DNA of 64,000 nucleotides from Planctomycetota bacterium (GTDB lineage: Bacteria; Planctomycetota; Planctomycetia; Pirellulales; Pirellulaceae), in assembly GCA_963204915.1 (NCBI GenBank), contig CAUJHS010000064.1:62001-126000 (forward strand), given 5' to 3'. The notes beneath the pieces are model-generated. The model was not told the DNA's origin and did no database searches. It saw only the letters and a program-made list of their open reading frames with translations. Each line of letters opens with the position of its first letter. The first letter of the stretch is position 1. The position numbers and the translations under genes are program-made. This document shows positions 15,997 to 24,743 of the stretch, piece by piece.

Positions 15997-16040
15997 TAGG
16001 GATTTGTGGCCGCTTGCAGCCTGAACTGCTAAAGTGCCGT
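15997..16040 (+). promoter_or_regulatory. SAM-II-like riboswitch candidate upstream of the cystathionine synthase pair
   Basis: The stretch holds, in order, GATTTG (16001-16006), CTTGCAGCC (16013-16021) and GCTAAAG (16028-16034). These are the words I remember as the conserved core of the SAM-II (metA) riboswitch. A short P1 can form between TAGG (15997-16000) and CCTG (16020-16023, one G-T). A pseudoknot can form between TGGC (16007-16010) and GCCG (16036-16039, one G-T), in the right places. Against it, P1 is weak and the linker before GCTAAA is about 8 bases shorter than in known examples. A promoter lies just upstream and an intrinsic terminator downstream, in front of methionine genes, which fits the role. 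Confidence 0.5.
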
Positions 16041-16085
16041 CGTCCATTCCGAACCGCGTACTGGACGATCCGCGAAGTCATCAAG

Positions 16086-16122
16086 CGCCGCCGCAAAGTT
16101 CCCTTTTGCGGCGGCGTTTTTT
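16086..16122 (+). terminator. Intrinsic terminator in the leader of the cystathionine synthase pair
   Basis: CGCCGCCGCAAA (16086-16097) and TTTGCGGCGGCG (16105-16116) form a perfect 12-base stem with a 7-base loop. Six T residues (16117-16122) follow. No + strand gene ends before it: the upstream gene is divergent. It therefore acts on a leader transcript and is best read as an attenuator for the genes starting at 16157. Confidence 0.85.
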
Positions 16123-16156
16123 GTTTCGCTGGCCGAACCTTTCCATCTTCGATGGC

Positions 16157-17383
16157 ATGTCGAATCTTATGCAAAAACCGCGCGCCATGACACCTGCGCC
16201 CAATGCTGCGCCTACGATTGGTCCTTCGACGATAGCCGTTCACGCAGGAGAGATGCGTCAAAAGCCCGGCGATTCGATCACCGACCCGATTTTCTGCGCT
16301 TCGACCTACACGTTCGAAAATACGCAGGATGTAATTACGTTTATCGAGCAAAAATTGCCGCGCGAAGAATATGGCCGCTACGGAAACCCTGGTGAGAAAG
16401 TTGTCGAAGCAAAACTTGCGGCGATGGAGAGGGGCGAAGACGCCGTACTTTACGCCAGCGGCATGGCGGCGATTGTCGGGCTATTGATGACGAAACTTAA
16501 CTCGGGCGACGAAGTGGTGTTTTTTGATGAGTGTTATCACCGCAGTCGGGAGTTTTGCAGCAAACATTTGTCCCGCTTTGGAGTGGTCACGCGTCAAGTC
16601 AAAGCGTGCGATTACGTGGCGATGGAATCCGCCATTACCCCACGGACACGTCTGTTGATCAGCGAATCGCCGACAAACCCCCATATGAGCGTCGTAGATC
16701 TCGAACGGTTCGCAACGCTTGGAAAGAAACATGGGATCGAAACGTTGATCGATGCAACGTTGGCCACGCCGTATAATGTACAGCCTCTGACGTTCGGAGT
16801 TGATTACGTTCTCCACTCGGCGACAAAATACTTGGGCGGACATAATGACCTTTTGGCCGGGGTTCTGATTGGCGCTAAAGAGAAACTGGAGCCGGTGCGC
16901 CGGTTACGGGGGATCATGGGGGCCATTAACTCGCCGCATAACATGTATCTGTTGTCGCGCGGGTTGAAAACGTTTGAGTTGCGAATGCAGCGGCATAACG
17001 CCAATGGGATGGCGGTGGCCGAATTTCTTGCGGAGCATCCTCGTGTCGAACGTGTGTATTACCCTGGCTTGGCGAGCCATCCTTATCATGAAGTCGCCAA
17101 GGCGACCATGCGCGGGTTTGGAGGATTAGTGACCTTTTTGATTCGAGACGCAAGTTGGCGAGAAACGGCGAATGTAATCGATGCGGTTCAGATTCCGCGC
17201 ATCGGACCCAGTTTGGGCGGCGTCGAATCGCTCATTGAGCAACCGCTCGTCATGAGTTACTACGAATGCTCGCCCGAAGATCGGCGGCGATTTGGCATTC
17301 CTGACAATATGGTCCGGCTTGCCTGTGGTATAGAAAACGCGGAAGATTTGATCGAAGACTTGAAGCAGGCGCTGGAGCATTAA
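16157..17383 (+). CDS. Cystathionine gamma-synthase-family PLP enzyme (first copy)
   Basis: 408 residues from ATG 16157; the frame extends back to 16034, but that part contains the terminator and cannot be coding. ATG 16187 is another candidate. Fold-type I Cys/Met metabolism enzyme: YGRYGNPGEKVVEAKLAAME (substrate and PLP tyrosines), ASGMAAIVGLLM, ESPTNPHMSV, and the PLP lysine in HSATKYLGGHND. The ending VESLIEQPLVMSYYE is diagnostic. The spelling SATKYLGGHNDLLAG and the end regions resemble plant-type cystathionine gamma-synthase more than the second copy does (memory only). It would join cysteine to an activated homoserine to give cystathionine. Its TAA overlaps the ATG of the next gene, so both form one operon behind the leader. 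Confidence 0.8.
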   Translation: MSNLMQKPRAMTPAPNAAPTIGPSTIAVHAGEMRQKPGDSITDPIFCASTYTFENTQDVITFIEQKLPREEYGRYGNPGEKVVEAKLAAMERGEDAVLYASGMAAIVGLLMTKLNSGDEVVFFDECYHRSREFCSKHLSRFGVVTRQVKACDYVAMESAITPRTRLLISESPTNPHMSVVDLERFATLGKKHGIETLIDATLATPYNVQPLTFGVDYVLHSATKYLGGHNDLLAGVLIGAKEKLEPVRRLRGIMGAINSPHNMYLLSRGLKTFELRMQRHNANGMAVAEFLAEHPRVERVYYPGLASHPYHEVAKATMRGFGGLVTFLIRDASWRETANVIDAVQIPRIGPSLGGVESLIEQPLVMSYYECSPEDRRRFGIPDNMVRLACGIENAEDLIEDLKQALEH

Positions 17384-18528
17384 TGATGGAGTTTCGCACT
17401 CGCGCCATTCATATTGGCAACGAACGGGATCCCCAAACAGGCGCCGTTGTGCCACCCATTTATCTGTCCACGACGTTTGTGCAGCCCGGCGCCGGACAGT
17501 GGGGGGAATATGACTATTCACGGAGCGGAAATCCAACGCGCCGGGCCTTTGAAACTACATTAGCGTCATTGGAGGAAGGAACGGGAGCGCTCGCCTTCGC
17601 CTCCGGCATGGCGGCTACGCATTGCGTCACGATGCTCTTACGTGCAGGCGACCATATCGTGGCCGGTTCCGACATTTACGGCGGAACCTACCGGTTGTTG
17701 CACAAAATAGTCAGCCGATCGGGAATCGACGTGAGCCTGGCCCCGTCGCATGATTTGACGCAGTTGAGTGGGGCGTTTCGGCCCAACACCCGGTTAGTTT
17801 GGATTGAAAGTCCTGGTAACCCTTTGATGTCCATTACCGACATCGCGGCGTGCGCGGAACTTGCACATCGAAACGGTGCATTGCTTGCCGTCGACAGCAC
17901 CTTCGCCACCCCTGTCGTGACTCGGCCGTTGCAGCTCGGGGCGGACATTGTCATGCATTCCGTCACCAAGTATCTGGCCGGCCATAGCGATGCACTGGGA
18001 GGAGCGATTGTCGTTCGTGATCGCAAGCTATATGACGACTTATACTTCATACAAAATGCAACCGGCGCAGTCCTTGGGCCTTTCGAGTCGTTTCTTGCAA
18101 GTCGCGGATTGAAAACGCTCGAATTGCGAGTGCGTGAACAATGCACTACCGCCCAACGGTTGGCGGATTGGCTTCAGAACGACAGTCGCGTTCGTCAAGT
18201 GCTTTATCCGGGCTTACCGCAACACCCTGGGCATGAGATTGCGAAGAGGCAGATGGACGGGCGCTTTGGAGCTATGCTTACCTTTGAAGTGGCAGGCGAC
18301 TTTGAAAAAACGAAGCGCGTGGCTGAAGCAACCAAACTATTTCAATTGGCGGTTAGCTTGGGCGCGGTGGAGTCGCTGATTGAACAACCTGCGTCAATGT
18401 CGCATGCGAGCTATGATCCCAAAGACCGCGCCGCGCATGGCATTTCCGACGGATTGATTCGGCTGTCGGTTGGACTCGAGGCGTTTGAAGATTTGCGCGA
18501 CGATCTCGACCAGGCCCTCAATGCATGA
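17383..18528 (+). CDS. Cystathionine gamma-synthase / beta- or gamma-lyase family PLP enzyme (second copy)
   Basis: 381 residues, the usual length. Landmarks: YDYSRSGNPTRRAFETTLAS, FASGMAATHCVTMLL, GGTYRLL, WIESPGNPLMSITDI, the PLP lysine in MHSVTKYLAGHSDALGG, and the end VESLIEQPASMSHASYDP. This is closer to bacterial MetB/MetC/MccB enzymes than its upstream neighbour. Which reaction it catalyses cannot be told from motifs. The natural pairing is synthase (first copy) plus cystathionine lyase (this one), giving homocysteine for methionine synthesis. TAATGATG at the junction offers two in-frame ATGs; GGAG lies 5 to 8 bases upstream. A convergent terminator follows at 18562. Confidence 0.82.
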   Translation: MMEFRTRAIHIGNERDPQTGAVVPPIYLSTTFVQPGAGQWGEYDYSRSGNPTRRAFETTLASLEEGTGALAFASGMAATHCVTMLLRAGDHIVAGSDIYGGTYRLLHKIVSRSGIDVSLAPSHDLTQLSGAFRPNTRLVWIESPGNPLMSITDIAACAELAHRNGALLAVDSTFATPVVTRPLQLGADIVMHSVTKYLAGHSDALGGAIVVRDRKLYDDLYFIQNATGAVLGPFESFLASRGLKTLELRVREQCTTAQRLADWLQNDSRVRQVLYPGLPQHPGHEIAKRQMDGRFGAMLTFEVAGDFEKTKRVAEATKLFQLAVSLGAVESLIEQPASMSHASYDPKDRAAHGISDGLIRLSVGLEAFEDLRDDLDQALNA

Positions 18529-18561
18529 CCCGCGGTTCGTACAACAACCACGCTCAAGAAC

Positions 18562-18596
18562 GCAAGCAAGGCCGGCATTCCGGCCTCGTTTGCTTT
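18562..18596. terminator. Terminator hairpin between convergent genes
   Basis: AGGCCGG (18569-18575) pairs with CCGGCCT (18580-18586) around a CATT loop. After one mismatch, six further pairs continue (18562-18567 with 18588-18593, one G-T). TTT follows on the + strand and a T-rich TTCTTG on the minus strand. It can serve both the cystathionine pair and the Cys-rich gene. Confidence 0.75.
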
Positions 18597-18692
18597 AAGA
18601 ACGTAGAAATTCAGGCGAATCTGCGCCATTCCACCAAGTGACTCGCGAGACGCAGGTTTCCGGCCCTACGATCTCGCGGATCGGGCGACTTT

Positions 18693-19373
18693 TTATCGTG
18701 CGATTCGTTGAATAGCGGGTTGAAGTCTCGCGCCTCGAACTCCCGTTCGGGTCGATTCGATGGGAGGTCGTGGCGGCTGCTCAGGATCATCTCGAAACGG
18801 GTCCATATGGTCTTCAGGCTGCGGTTGCAGAACTTCCGGGTCGAGCATCATGGTCGCCGGCGTTTGACCGTGAGCTGCGCCCGCCTCACAACATTGGCCC
18901 ACGCAGGGCCACAGATCAAAACCACAGGGATCGCATCCTGGCTTGCAGCATTTCTTCTTGCTTGAGAGCGCCTTATCCATACGGCTCAACAGAGCTTCGA
19001 GGGGATACTCTCGCTTACAACATTTTCGACATGATGATGACGAGCATTGACATGAGACGGTAGGACAACATTTCGCTTCGCACTTGGGCGCAGGGCAACA
19101 CTTTGGTTCACAAATTGGTTGGGGGCAACACTTGCGTTCGCGTACCGGCGGAGGACAGCATTTGGGTTCGCAAATGGGTGTCGGACAACAGGTAGGTTGA
19201 GTGGTGGTCGTCGGACAGCAACGGACTTCACAACCGCAACTTGCCCCTGAGGAATGAGACATACCAATGAACTGCGCTATAGTCGGTCGACCGGTTCCTG
19301 GAGACTGTCCAAACGCAGTCGCTGCCGTCGCAAGCGCCAAGAGCAGCGGCATCGCTGGCAAGGCAAATTTCAT
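18693..19373 (-). CDS. Secreted cysteine-rich CCxP-repeat protein
   Basis: 226 residues from ATG 19373, chosen because GGAGGAG stands 7 bases upstream and a good signal peptide follows (MKFALPAMPLLLALATAATA, cleavage near AFG-QS). The mature part begins with repeats such as TCCPTPICEPKCCPPP, CCPQPICEPKCCPAP and KCEAKCCPTVSC. A second Cys group follows (KKCCKPGCDPCGFDLWPC, then GQCCE). I count 29 cysteines, many as CC pairs with spacing CCPxPxCxPK. The tail is Pro/Asp-rich and Cys-free. There are no CxxCH heme sites. It could be a disulfide-rich envelope protein or a metal binder; I know no function. It stands alone, with a perfect inverted repeat 79-102 bases upstream. Confidence 0.75.
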   Translation of the reverse strand: MKFALPAMPLLLALATAATAFGQSPGTGRPTIAQFIGMSHSSGASCGCEVRCCPTTTTQPTCCPTPICEPKCCPPPVRERKCCPQPICEPKCCPAPKCEAKCCPTVSCQCSSSSCRKCCKREYPLEALLSRMDKALSSKKKCCKPGCDPCGFDLWPCVGQCCEAGAAHGQTPATMMLDPEVLQPQPEDHMDPFRDDPEQPPRPPIESTRTGVRGARLQPAIQRIAR

Positions 19374-19804
19374 TGTGTCGCTCCTCCATGAAACGAAAAT
19401 GCAGCCGTCTTCAATGATTCTTTCGGCCGGCGCCGCTTGCCCCATGACGACGGAGCTAAGTGCTAAGTTAGCTCCCCACGCTGCACTCCGAATTCGTGAG
19501 GCGGCGCCTTGGGGGCAAATTGTTGGGATCGTCTATGCAATTTGAGCGTGCAAAATCCCGTCCGTGGAATAACTCATCGAACCGTTGCCGCCGGAAAGAA
19601 CAAATCTTTCGGCACGAACCGCAAACTGTTCGCGATCGGCAAAGTTGTACGAGACACCCTATTCTGCCTCCATCGCGCCGGCATCCTGCAAGAAACTGCG
19701 GTCCAAGGTCGCAGTAAACTTTTTGCGGGGGCAGGGTTAAGAGATAAAGCAGATGCTCGGTCGATAAAACCAGTCCTGCGGGGTGACTTGAGCCGCGCCG
19801 GTGG
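19374..19804. other. Intergenic region upstream of the Cys-rich gene
   Basis: 431 bases between the end of the octaheme cytochrome gene and the Cys-rich gene, both on the minus strand. No gene is supported. Besides the inverted repeat listed separately I see no clear promoter or structured RNA. Confidence 0.4.
19452..19475. promoter_or_regulatory. Perfect inverted repeat, possible operator
   Basis: GGAGCTAA (19452-19459) and TTAGCTCC (19468-19475) are exact complements separated by 8 bases, and the loop repeats CTAA. It lies 79-102 bases upstream of the Cys-rich gene's ATG. No T-run follows on either side, so an operator is likelier than a terminator. Confidence 0.45.
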
Positions 19805-22294
19805 TTATTCCTGTCCATAATTAGGCGCAGCGGGACCGACGGTAGGGCCGGTTGGTGCGGCGTCGCGCGCTTGTTGGATTTCGCGGGCTAATTGACGATA
19901 CGTTGCGTCGTCCGGCCGTAGCTTGCGAAGACGGTCCACGTAGTCGAGAGCGTCCGACCATTTCCCAACCCTTTGAAAAAACAGCGTCAGCCCCAGTACA
20001 AACTCTGGGCTTGTAGGTTCCAAGGCCACGGCACGTCGCAAAGCGACTTCTGCCTCATTCACGTTGCCTTGGAGGTAAAGCGCCATACCATAACGATATT
20101 GCAACGAGGCGATTTCGGGCGCGAGTGCTACGTCGCGTTTCAACAGAGTAAGTTCTTCTTGTCGAAGTTCTTCTGATTTTGCTCGATGTTCTGCAGCCTC
20201 TTCCAGCGCAGCAGCGCCCCGTGTACGGTCGCCTTGGTAAGTTGCTTGTTGGGCCTCGCGCTCTTGGCCCTCGGCGATGCGATCGTACAATGCGGCAAGA
20301 TTGGATCGAGGACCTGTGACGTTAGGTTCGACTTGGATCGCGGTTTGATACGCCACAATCGCCTTATCGTCTTCTCCAAGGTTTTCGTGGATTATCCCAA
20401 CGGTTAACCATGCGCCAGCGCGATCATCGTTGACCAGCACCCCAGCCTTAAATTCTTCAATCGCTGTTCGAAACGCCTGCCGTTGCAGCCCATCGAGCTC
20501 GGACAAGGGGGCCGCGGACAACGTTCGAGCCGCCTCCGTTCGCACAAGACGTACCGGATCGTTCAGTAGAGGCGGAAGATCCTCAATCAAAATTTCATGC
20601 GGCGCCAATTGCAAATTGGCGATCGCCGTCGCGCGAATTTGAGGATCTGGATCGTCTAAGAGTTTCCGCGAGGTTTCGAGGGTTTCGCGTGTAGGAAACT
20701 GCGCTAGCTGTACAGCAGCGCTAGCTCGCACCATGGCCGATAATTGCCGGTTTAGTGCAACGGAAACTAAATCACCCAGCGAATTTGGATCGCCCTCCCA
20801 AGCGGCTTTGAGAACACCAGCATAGTCTGGCAACTCAGGCTGTTTGGCGCCATACCATTCAACCACCGCCTTGGCCGCCCATTCATTCACTCGGTCTAGT
20901 TCGCGGGCAATCTCTTGATCACCTGCTTCGGCCAGGCGCAACCAGTCGGCGTATTGCGTGAGTGAGTCGCGTTTTTTCGACGAGATTCGTTCCGTCTCGA
21001 TATGGCAACCCGTGCATGCATTGGGCGTTCCTAGTCGGACGGAAAGGTCGGGTCGGGGGACTCGCAAACTGTGATCGCGACGTGGATCGACAACCATATA
21101 GGTTGTGGCGGGCATGTGGCATTCGACGCATTGCGCACCGGCTGAACCTACGCGGTGGTTGTGATGAGCGGGCGAATCGTATTTTCCGGCCGGATGCTGA
21201 TGACACGAGGTGCAAACTTTATTGCCTTCGTGTTTTAGTTTCGCCGTGTGCGGATCATGGCAGTCGGTGCATCGGATCCCTTTATGAAACATCTTGCTCT
21301 GAATAAACGATCCGTAATCGAAGACTTCATCTCGTATTTGTCCGTCGCAGTGATAGGTCAGAGGTTGCAGCAGCTCGTTCGAATAAAAGTCGTGGTAGTC
21401 GCTGCCGGGAAGAAAACCCTGCTGGACCACTCGACGTCGCGAGTGGCACGCTGCGCAAGTTTCGATCTCAACCAGTGGATCCTCGGACTTGAGGTGGGGC
21501 AAACCGTAACCATGTTTTCTATCCCAGAACAACCATTTGCTCTTGGCGAGTTTCACGTGCGCGCCGCCGGGACCATGGCAGGCTTCGCAACTTACATCAA
21601 TCTCGGAGAATGTCGTGTGATAGCTTCGATGAGCGACGTCGAAGTTCTTTTGCAGGTTCGTCGAGTGGCACTCGGCGCACGTGGTGTTCCAACGTTGCAT
21701 GATGCCGGTCCAATGAAGCGGGTCGTCGGGCTCAAGCTTGCCATCAACGTCTGGCGGCGGCTGGTAAAACCAACGCTTATTGAGCGTATCCCACGAAATC
21801 CGAAGCACTTGGAGTCGGGCGATCTCATTCGCAGGCATTTCGGGGGTACGGTCAAACTCGACCATATATTGCTGAAGCGGCGTTACGCCAAACACATATT
21901 TGACTTCGAAATCTTCAAGGTCGCCTGTTGGTCCCTCGGTGCGAATCATATACCGTCCGCCATCACGATACATGCGGGAAGTCATGCCATGGTGGGTAAA
22001 CTCTGCGTCGTTGAAATCGCCCAGGACGGATTCCGGAGTGGCGTGGTCCATCGCCAAATCATGATGTGACCCTTGCCATTGAGAATGTTCACCTGCGTGG
22101 CATTCGACGCACGTTTGCCGGCCTACGTACTCGGGCTGTAATTCACTTGGCGGCAATACCGTCCACCAGTCCGCGAAGACCAGGCTCCCACAGATGAGAA
22201 GGATACCGCCAATCAATAAAAACGCTGGGAAAAGTCGTCGCCAACGCGATTTAGCAACGTGGGCGAGCGCTTCCGACGGACGCGATTTACTCAT
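19805..22294 (-). CDS. Octaheme c-type cytochrome fused to HEAT/TPR region
   Basis: 829 residues from ATG 22294; the frame also allows TTG 22306. One N-terminal membrane helix ([20 protein letters not shown], about 22-41) anchors it, with the rest outside. Eight CxxCH heme sites follow in the first ~450 residues: CVECH, CAECH, CEACH, CAACH, CTDCH, CTSCH, CVECH, CTGCH. The layout matches cytochrome c554-type multiheme proteins. After ~480 come HEAT-like repeats ([31 protein letters not shown]) and then TPRs ([40 protein letters not shown]). The probable role is periplasmic electron transfer, with the repeats as a docking platform. It starts 136 bases from ispG on the opposite strand, so the two share a promoter region. 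Confidence 0.85.
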   Translation of the reverse strand: MSKSRPSEALAHVAKSRWRRLFPAFLLIGGILLICGSLVFADWWTVLPPSELQPEYVGRQTCVECHAGEHSQWQGSHHDLAMDHATPESVLGDFNDAEFTHHGMTSRMYRDGGRYMIRTEGPTGDLEDFEVKYVFGVTPLQQYMVEFDRTPEMPANEIARLQVLRISWDTLNKRWFYQPPPDVDGKLEPDDPLHWTGIMQRWNTTCAECHSTNLQKNFDVAHRSYHTTFSEIDVSCEACHGPGGAHVKLAKSKWLFWDRKHGYGLPHLKSEDPLVEIETCAACHSRRRVVQQGFLPGSDYHDFYSNELLQPLTYHCDGQIRDEVFDYGSFIQSKMFHKGIRCTDCHDPHTAKLKHEGNKVCTSCHQHPAGKYDSPAHHNHRVGSAGAQCVECHMPATTYMVVDPRRDHSLRVPRPDLSVRLGTPNACTGCHIETERISSKKRDSLTQYADWLRLAEAGDQEIARELDRVNEWAAKAVVEWYGAKQPELPDYAGVLKAAWEGDPNSLGDLVSVALNRQLSAMVRASAAVQLAQFPTRETLETSRKLLDDPDPQIRATAIANLQLAPHEILIEDLPPLLNDPVRLVRTEAARTLSAAPLSELDGLQRQAFRTAIEEFKAGVLVNDDRAGAWLTVGIIHENLGEDDKAIVAYQTAIQVEPNVTGPRSNLAALYDRIAEGQEREAQQATYQGDRTRGAAALEEAAEHRAKSEELRQEELTLLKRDVALAPEIASLQYRYGMALYLQGNVNEAEVALRRAVALEPTSPEFVLGLTLFFQRVGKWSDALDYVDRLRKLRPDDATYRQLAREIQQARDAAPTGPTVGPAAPNYGQE

Positions 22295-22429
22295 CGAGAG
22301 AAACAAGGAGCGATTACGGTGAGGCGAAGTTGCACGGGAGTTTCATCCTCCATCGTAACCAAGCCAGTGACATTGCCAAATCCCCTGCGGTTCAGGAGAA
22401 TGGAAAACACCAAGATTGAGGAATTTACT

Positions 22430-23578
22430 ATGAATTTGCCGCGGAATCCGACACGGCCCGTGCGGATCGGGTCAATTGTCATTGGCGATGGCAACCCCAT
22501 CGCCATTCAAAGTATGACCGCCACGCATACGCGAGATGTGGCTGCCACCGTCGAACAAGTGCGCGATTTAGAAAAGGCGGGCGCTGGGGTTGTTCGTATT
22601 GCGGTCGACAGTCAACGAGACGCCGAAGCGCTTGCGGAGATTCGCAAACAGACGACGGCGAACCTGGCCGTCGATCTTCAGGAAAACTACCGATTGGCGG
22701 AAGTTGTCGCGCCCCACGTCGATAAGATTCGCTATAACCCAGGACACCTTTACCACCATGAGCGTGAAAAGCCGTGGCAAGATAAAGTCAAGTACATCGC
22801 AAATGTCGCTGGTGAAAATGACTGTGCGTTACGCGTAGGGGTTAATTGCGGGAGCGTCGACCCCGCAAAACGCGAGAAATACGCGCAAGAAGACGTGCTC
22901 ACTCCCATGTTGGAGAGTGCTTTCGACCATTGTGACTTGCTTGATTCCTTAGGTTTTTATCGTTATTGCGTTTCTTTGAAAGATTCGGACCCGCAGAAAG
23001 TCATTGCGGTCAATAAGCGGTTTGCGAACGAACGCCCCGAGATTCCACTCCATTTGGGGGTAACAGAGGCAGGCATCCCGCCGGATGGAGTCATCAAGAC
23101 CCGCATCGCGTTTGAGCAACTCATCAGCCGAGGAATCGGTGACACGATTCGCGTCTCACTTACCGTTCCTAACCCGCGTAAGATCGAAGAAATTGAAGCA
23201 GGAAGGCAAATTTTGGCGGACATCGCGGCCGGACGGGTGCGATCAGTGGTCGATTTCGGACTGAACTCGCTCAATATCATCGCCTGCCCCAGTTGCTCAC
23301 GTGTCGAGAACATGGCTTTCATCGAACTGGCAGAGAAAGTCAAGGAAATGACGCAATACGCACGCGAACACGCGCTGACGATTGCGATTATGGGATGCCG
23401 GGTGAACGGTCCGGGCGAAACGGATGATGCTGATTTGGGTCTGTGGTGCGGGCCAAGTCATGTCAACCTGAAACGTGGCAAAGTGACGCTCGGCGCTTTT
23501 CCCTATGACGCAATTCTTCCTAGACTTAGGGCCGAACTTGACCTGTTGATTGCCGAACGGCAAACAGCGTCGGTCTAA
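22430..23578 (+). CDS. ispG: 4-hydroxy-3-methylbut-2-en-1-yl diphosphate synthase
   Basis: 382 residues. It catalyses the penultimate step of the MEP isoprenoid pathway, reducing ME-cPP to HMBPP with a [4Fe-4S] cluster. The start region has [20 protein letters not shown] and the substrate loops [13 protein letters not shown] and [10 protein letters not shown]. The Fe-S cysteines are in [10 protein letters not shown] and [16 protein letters not shown]. The length fits the short, single-barrel bacterial form without the central insertion of the plant/Chlamydia type. ATG 22430 is chosen over ATG 22400 and earlier starts because GAGG lies 8 bases upstream and the protein then begins at the usual place. 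A monocistronic unit seems likely. Confidence 0.93.
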   Translation: MNLPRNPTRPVRIGSIVIGDGNPIAIQSMTATHTRDVAATVEQVRDLEKAGAGVVRIAVDSQRDAEALAEIRKQTTANLAVDLQENYRLAEVVAPHVDKIRYNPGHLYHHEREKPWQDKVKYIANVAGENDCALRVGVNCGSVDPAKREKYAQEDVLTPMLESAFDHCDLLDSLGFYRYCVSLKDSDPQKVIAVNKRFANERPEIPLHLGVTEAGIPPDGVIKTRIAFEQLISRGIGDTIRVSLTVPNPRKIEEIEAGRQILADIAAGRVRSVVDFGLNSLNIIACPSCSRVENMAFIELAEKVKEMTQYAREHALTIAIMGCRVNGPGETDDADLGLWCGPSHVNLKRGKVTLGAFPYDAILPRLRAELDLLIAERQTASV

Positions 23579-23639
23579 TACCTCGTTGGAACGACCTCAG
23601 GCGGATCGCTAACTTTTTACGGAAGGCGCCCGAACAGCG

Positions 23640-24431
23640 ATGGAACGCTGGCCATGGTATTTGGGATGCATCGTGCTCACCGGGTGCGCGCTTGGTCGCG
23701 TCGCACCCTCAGCGCCTCCGAAGGGAAGCCAAATTGTTCGCGGCCCTATGGTCGTCGAGGCCGACTTTCAACTCAAAGGCGACGATCCCATTATTGGTCA
23801 ATTAACGGACCTGCAATCCGTGGTGGGGACGACGTTGCAGCTACCAGTTACGTCGCAGCCTGTCATTGTGCACATTTTCTCGTCGAGCGATCGGTTTCAC
23901 CAGTATCTCGAACACCGTTTCCCAGGTTATCCCGTTCGCCGCGCATTCTTCATTAAACACCAAGGGCGCTTTGAGGTATGCGCACAGTGGGGCGAACATA
24001 TTGTCGAAGATCTACGCCATGAAATGACCCATGCCTGCCTACATGCGGCGGTGGGCGACCCGCCTTTATGGCTCGACGAAGGGTTAGCTGAATACTTTGA
24101 AATCCCTCCCCATACTGGTGGGTGGCATGCTTCGCATGCGGAGCTGTTAGGTCGCGAATATGTCGCGGGACGCTGGCGCCCCCATTTACCTCAGCTCGAG
24201 GCGCTATCGTCTCCTGCTGACATGACGCAACTCAATTACGCGGAGGCCTGGGCATGGGCGTACTTGCTTTTGAATACAACACCGGCCAGACGAGAACTGC
24301 TCGTGCATCATCTCAACTCTTTGTCTCAAAACGCCGCCTCACAACCACTGGGCGAATTGCTCTATCGAAACGAAGTGGCGCCGCACGACGCATTGATCGC
24401 CATGTTGAGCCGCGAATCAAAGATGAAATAG
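23640..24431 (+). CDS. Lipoprotein with gluzincin-type metallopeptidase motif (DUF1570-like)
   Basis: 263 residues. The start MERWPWYLGCIVLTGCALGR carries a lipobox (LTGC, Cys at 16), so it should be lipid-anchored. The core has LRHEMTHACLH (about 129-139), an HExxH-like site in its HEMTH form, and 20-odd residues later PPLWLDEGLAEYFEI (about 144-158), where the glutamate would be the third zinc ligand. This HExxH...WLDEGLAE layout is that of the DUF1570 and M1-like gluzincin group. GGAAGG lies 14 bases upstream. It lies 61 bases after ispG on the same strand and could be co-transcribed. The substrate is unknown. Confidence 0.75.
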   Translation: MERWPWYLGCIVLTGCALGRVAPSAPPKGSQIVRGPMVVEADFQLKGDDPIIGQLTDLQSVVGTTLQLPVTSQPVIVHIFSSSDRFHQYLEHRFPGYPVRRAFFIKHQGRFEVCAQWGEHIVEDLRHEMTHACLHAAVGDPPLWLDEGLAEYFEIPPHTGGWHASHAELLGREYVAGRWRPHLPQLEALSSPADMTQLNYAEAWAWAYLLLNTTPARRELLVHHLNSLSQNAASQPLGELLYRNEVAPHDALIAMLSRESKMK

Positions 24432-24743
24432 CAATTCAACCTCGAAGGCCGCTGGTATTCGTTCGACCGATCGAGTCCCCAGATAATGAGGGTGGTGCTG
24501 GGCAACGTCTTGATGGGGAGGCGCACGCTATCGTGAGAGGTTTCGCACAAGTCCCAACTGCCCGCCGACCGCCGTTCTGCAACGCTCAAGCATGTAAAGT
24601 CATTCGTGGCCCTTGCAACGGAGTACTCGTGCCGCCATCGGAATTTCATTCGATGTTTCAGTGGACGCGACACGAAGGCCGTTTTGCTAAAATTCGCACC
24701 GAGTCGTGATGTGGGGTTCTTTTGCACCCGATCCAAGGGGCGG
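24432..24743. other. Intergenic region between convergent genes
   Basis: 312 bases between the DUF1570 lipoprotein and aat, which converge. No gene, terminator hairpin or repeat could be supported. Confidence 0.4.

Noticed and set aside
22259..22429. Longer ispG N-terminus from 22259
   Set aside because: It would overlap the divergent cytochrome gene and add residues not found in the family; the start at 22430 has a good ribosome site.
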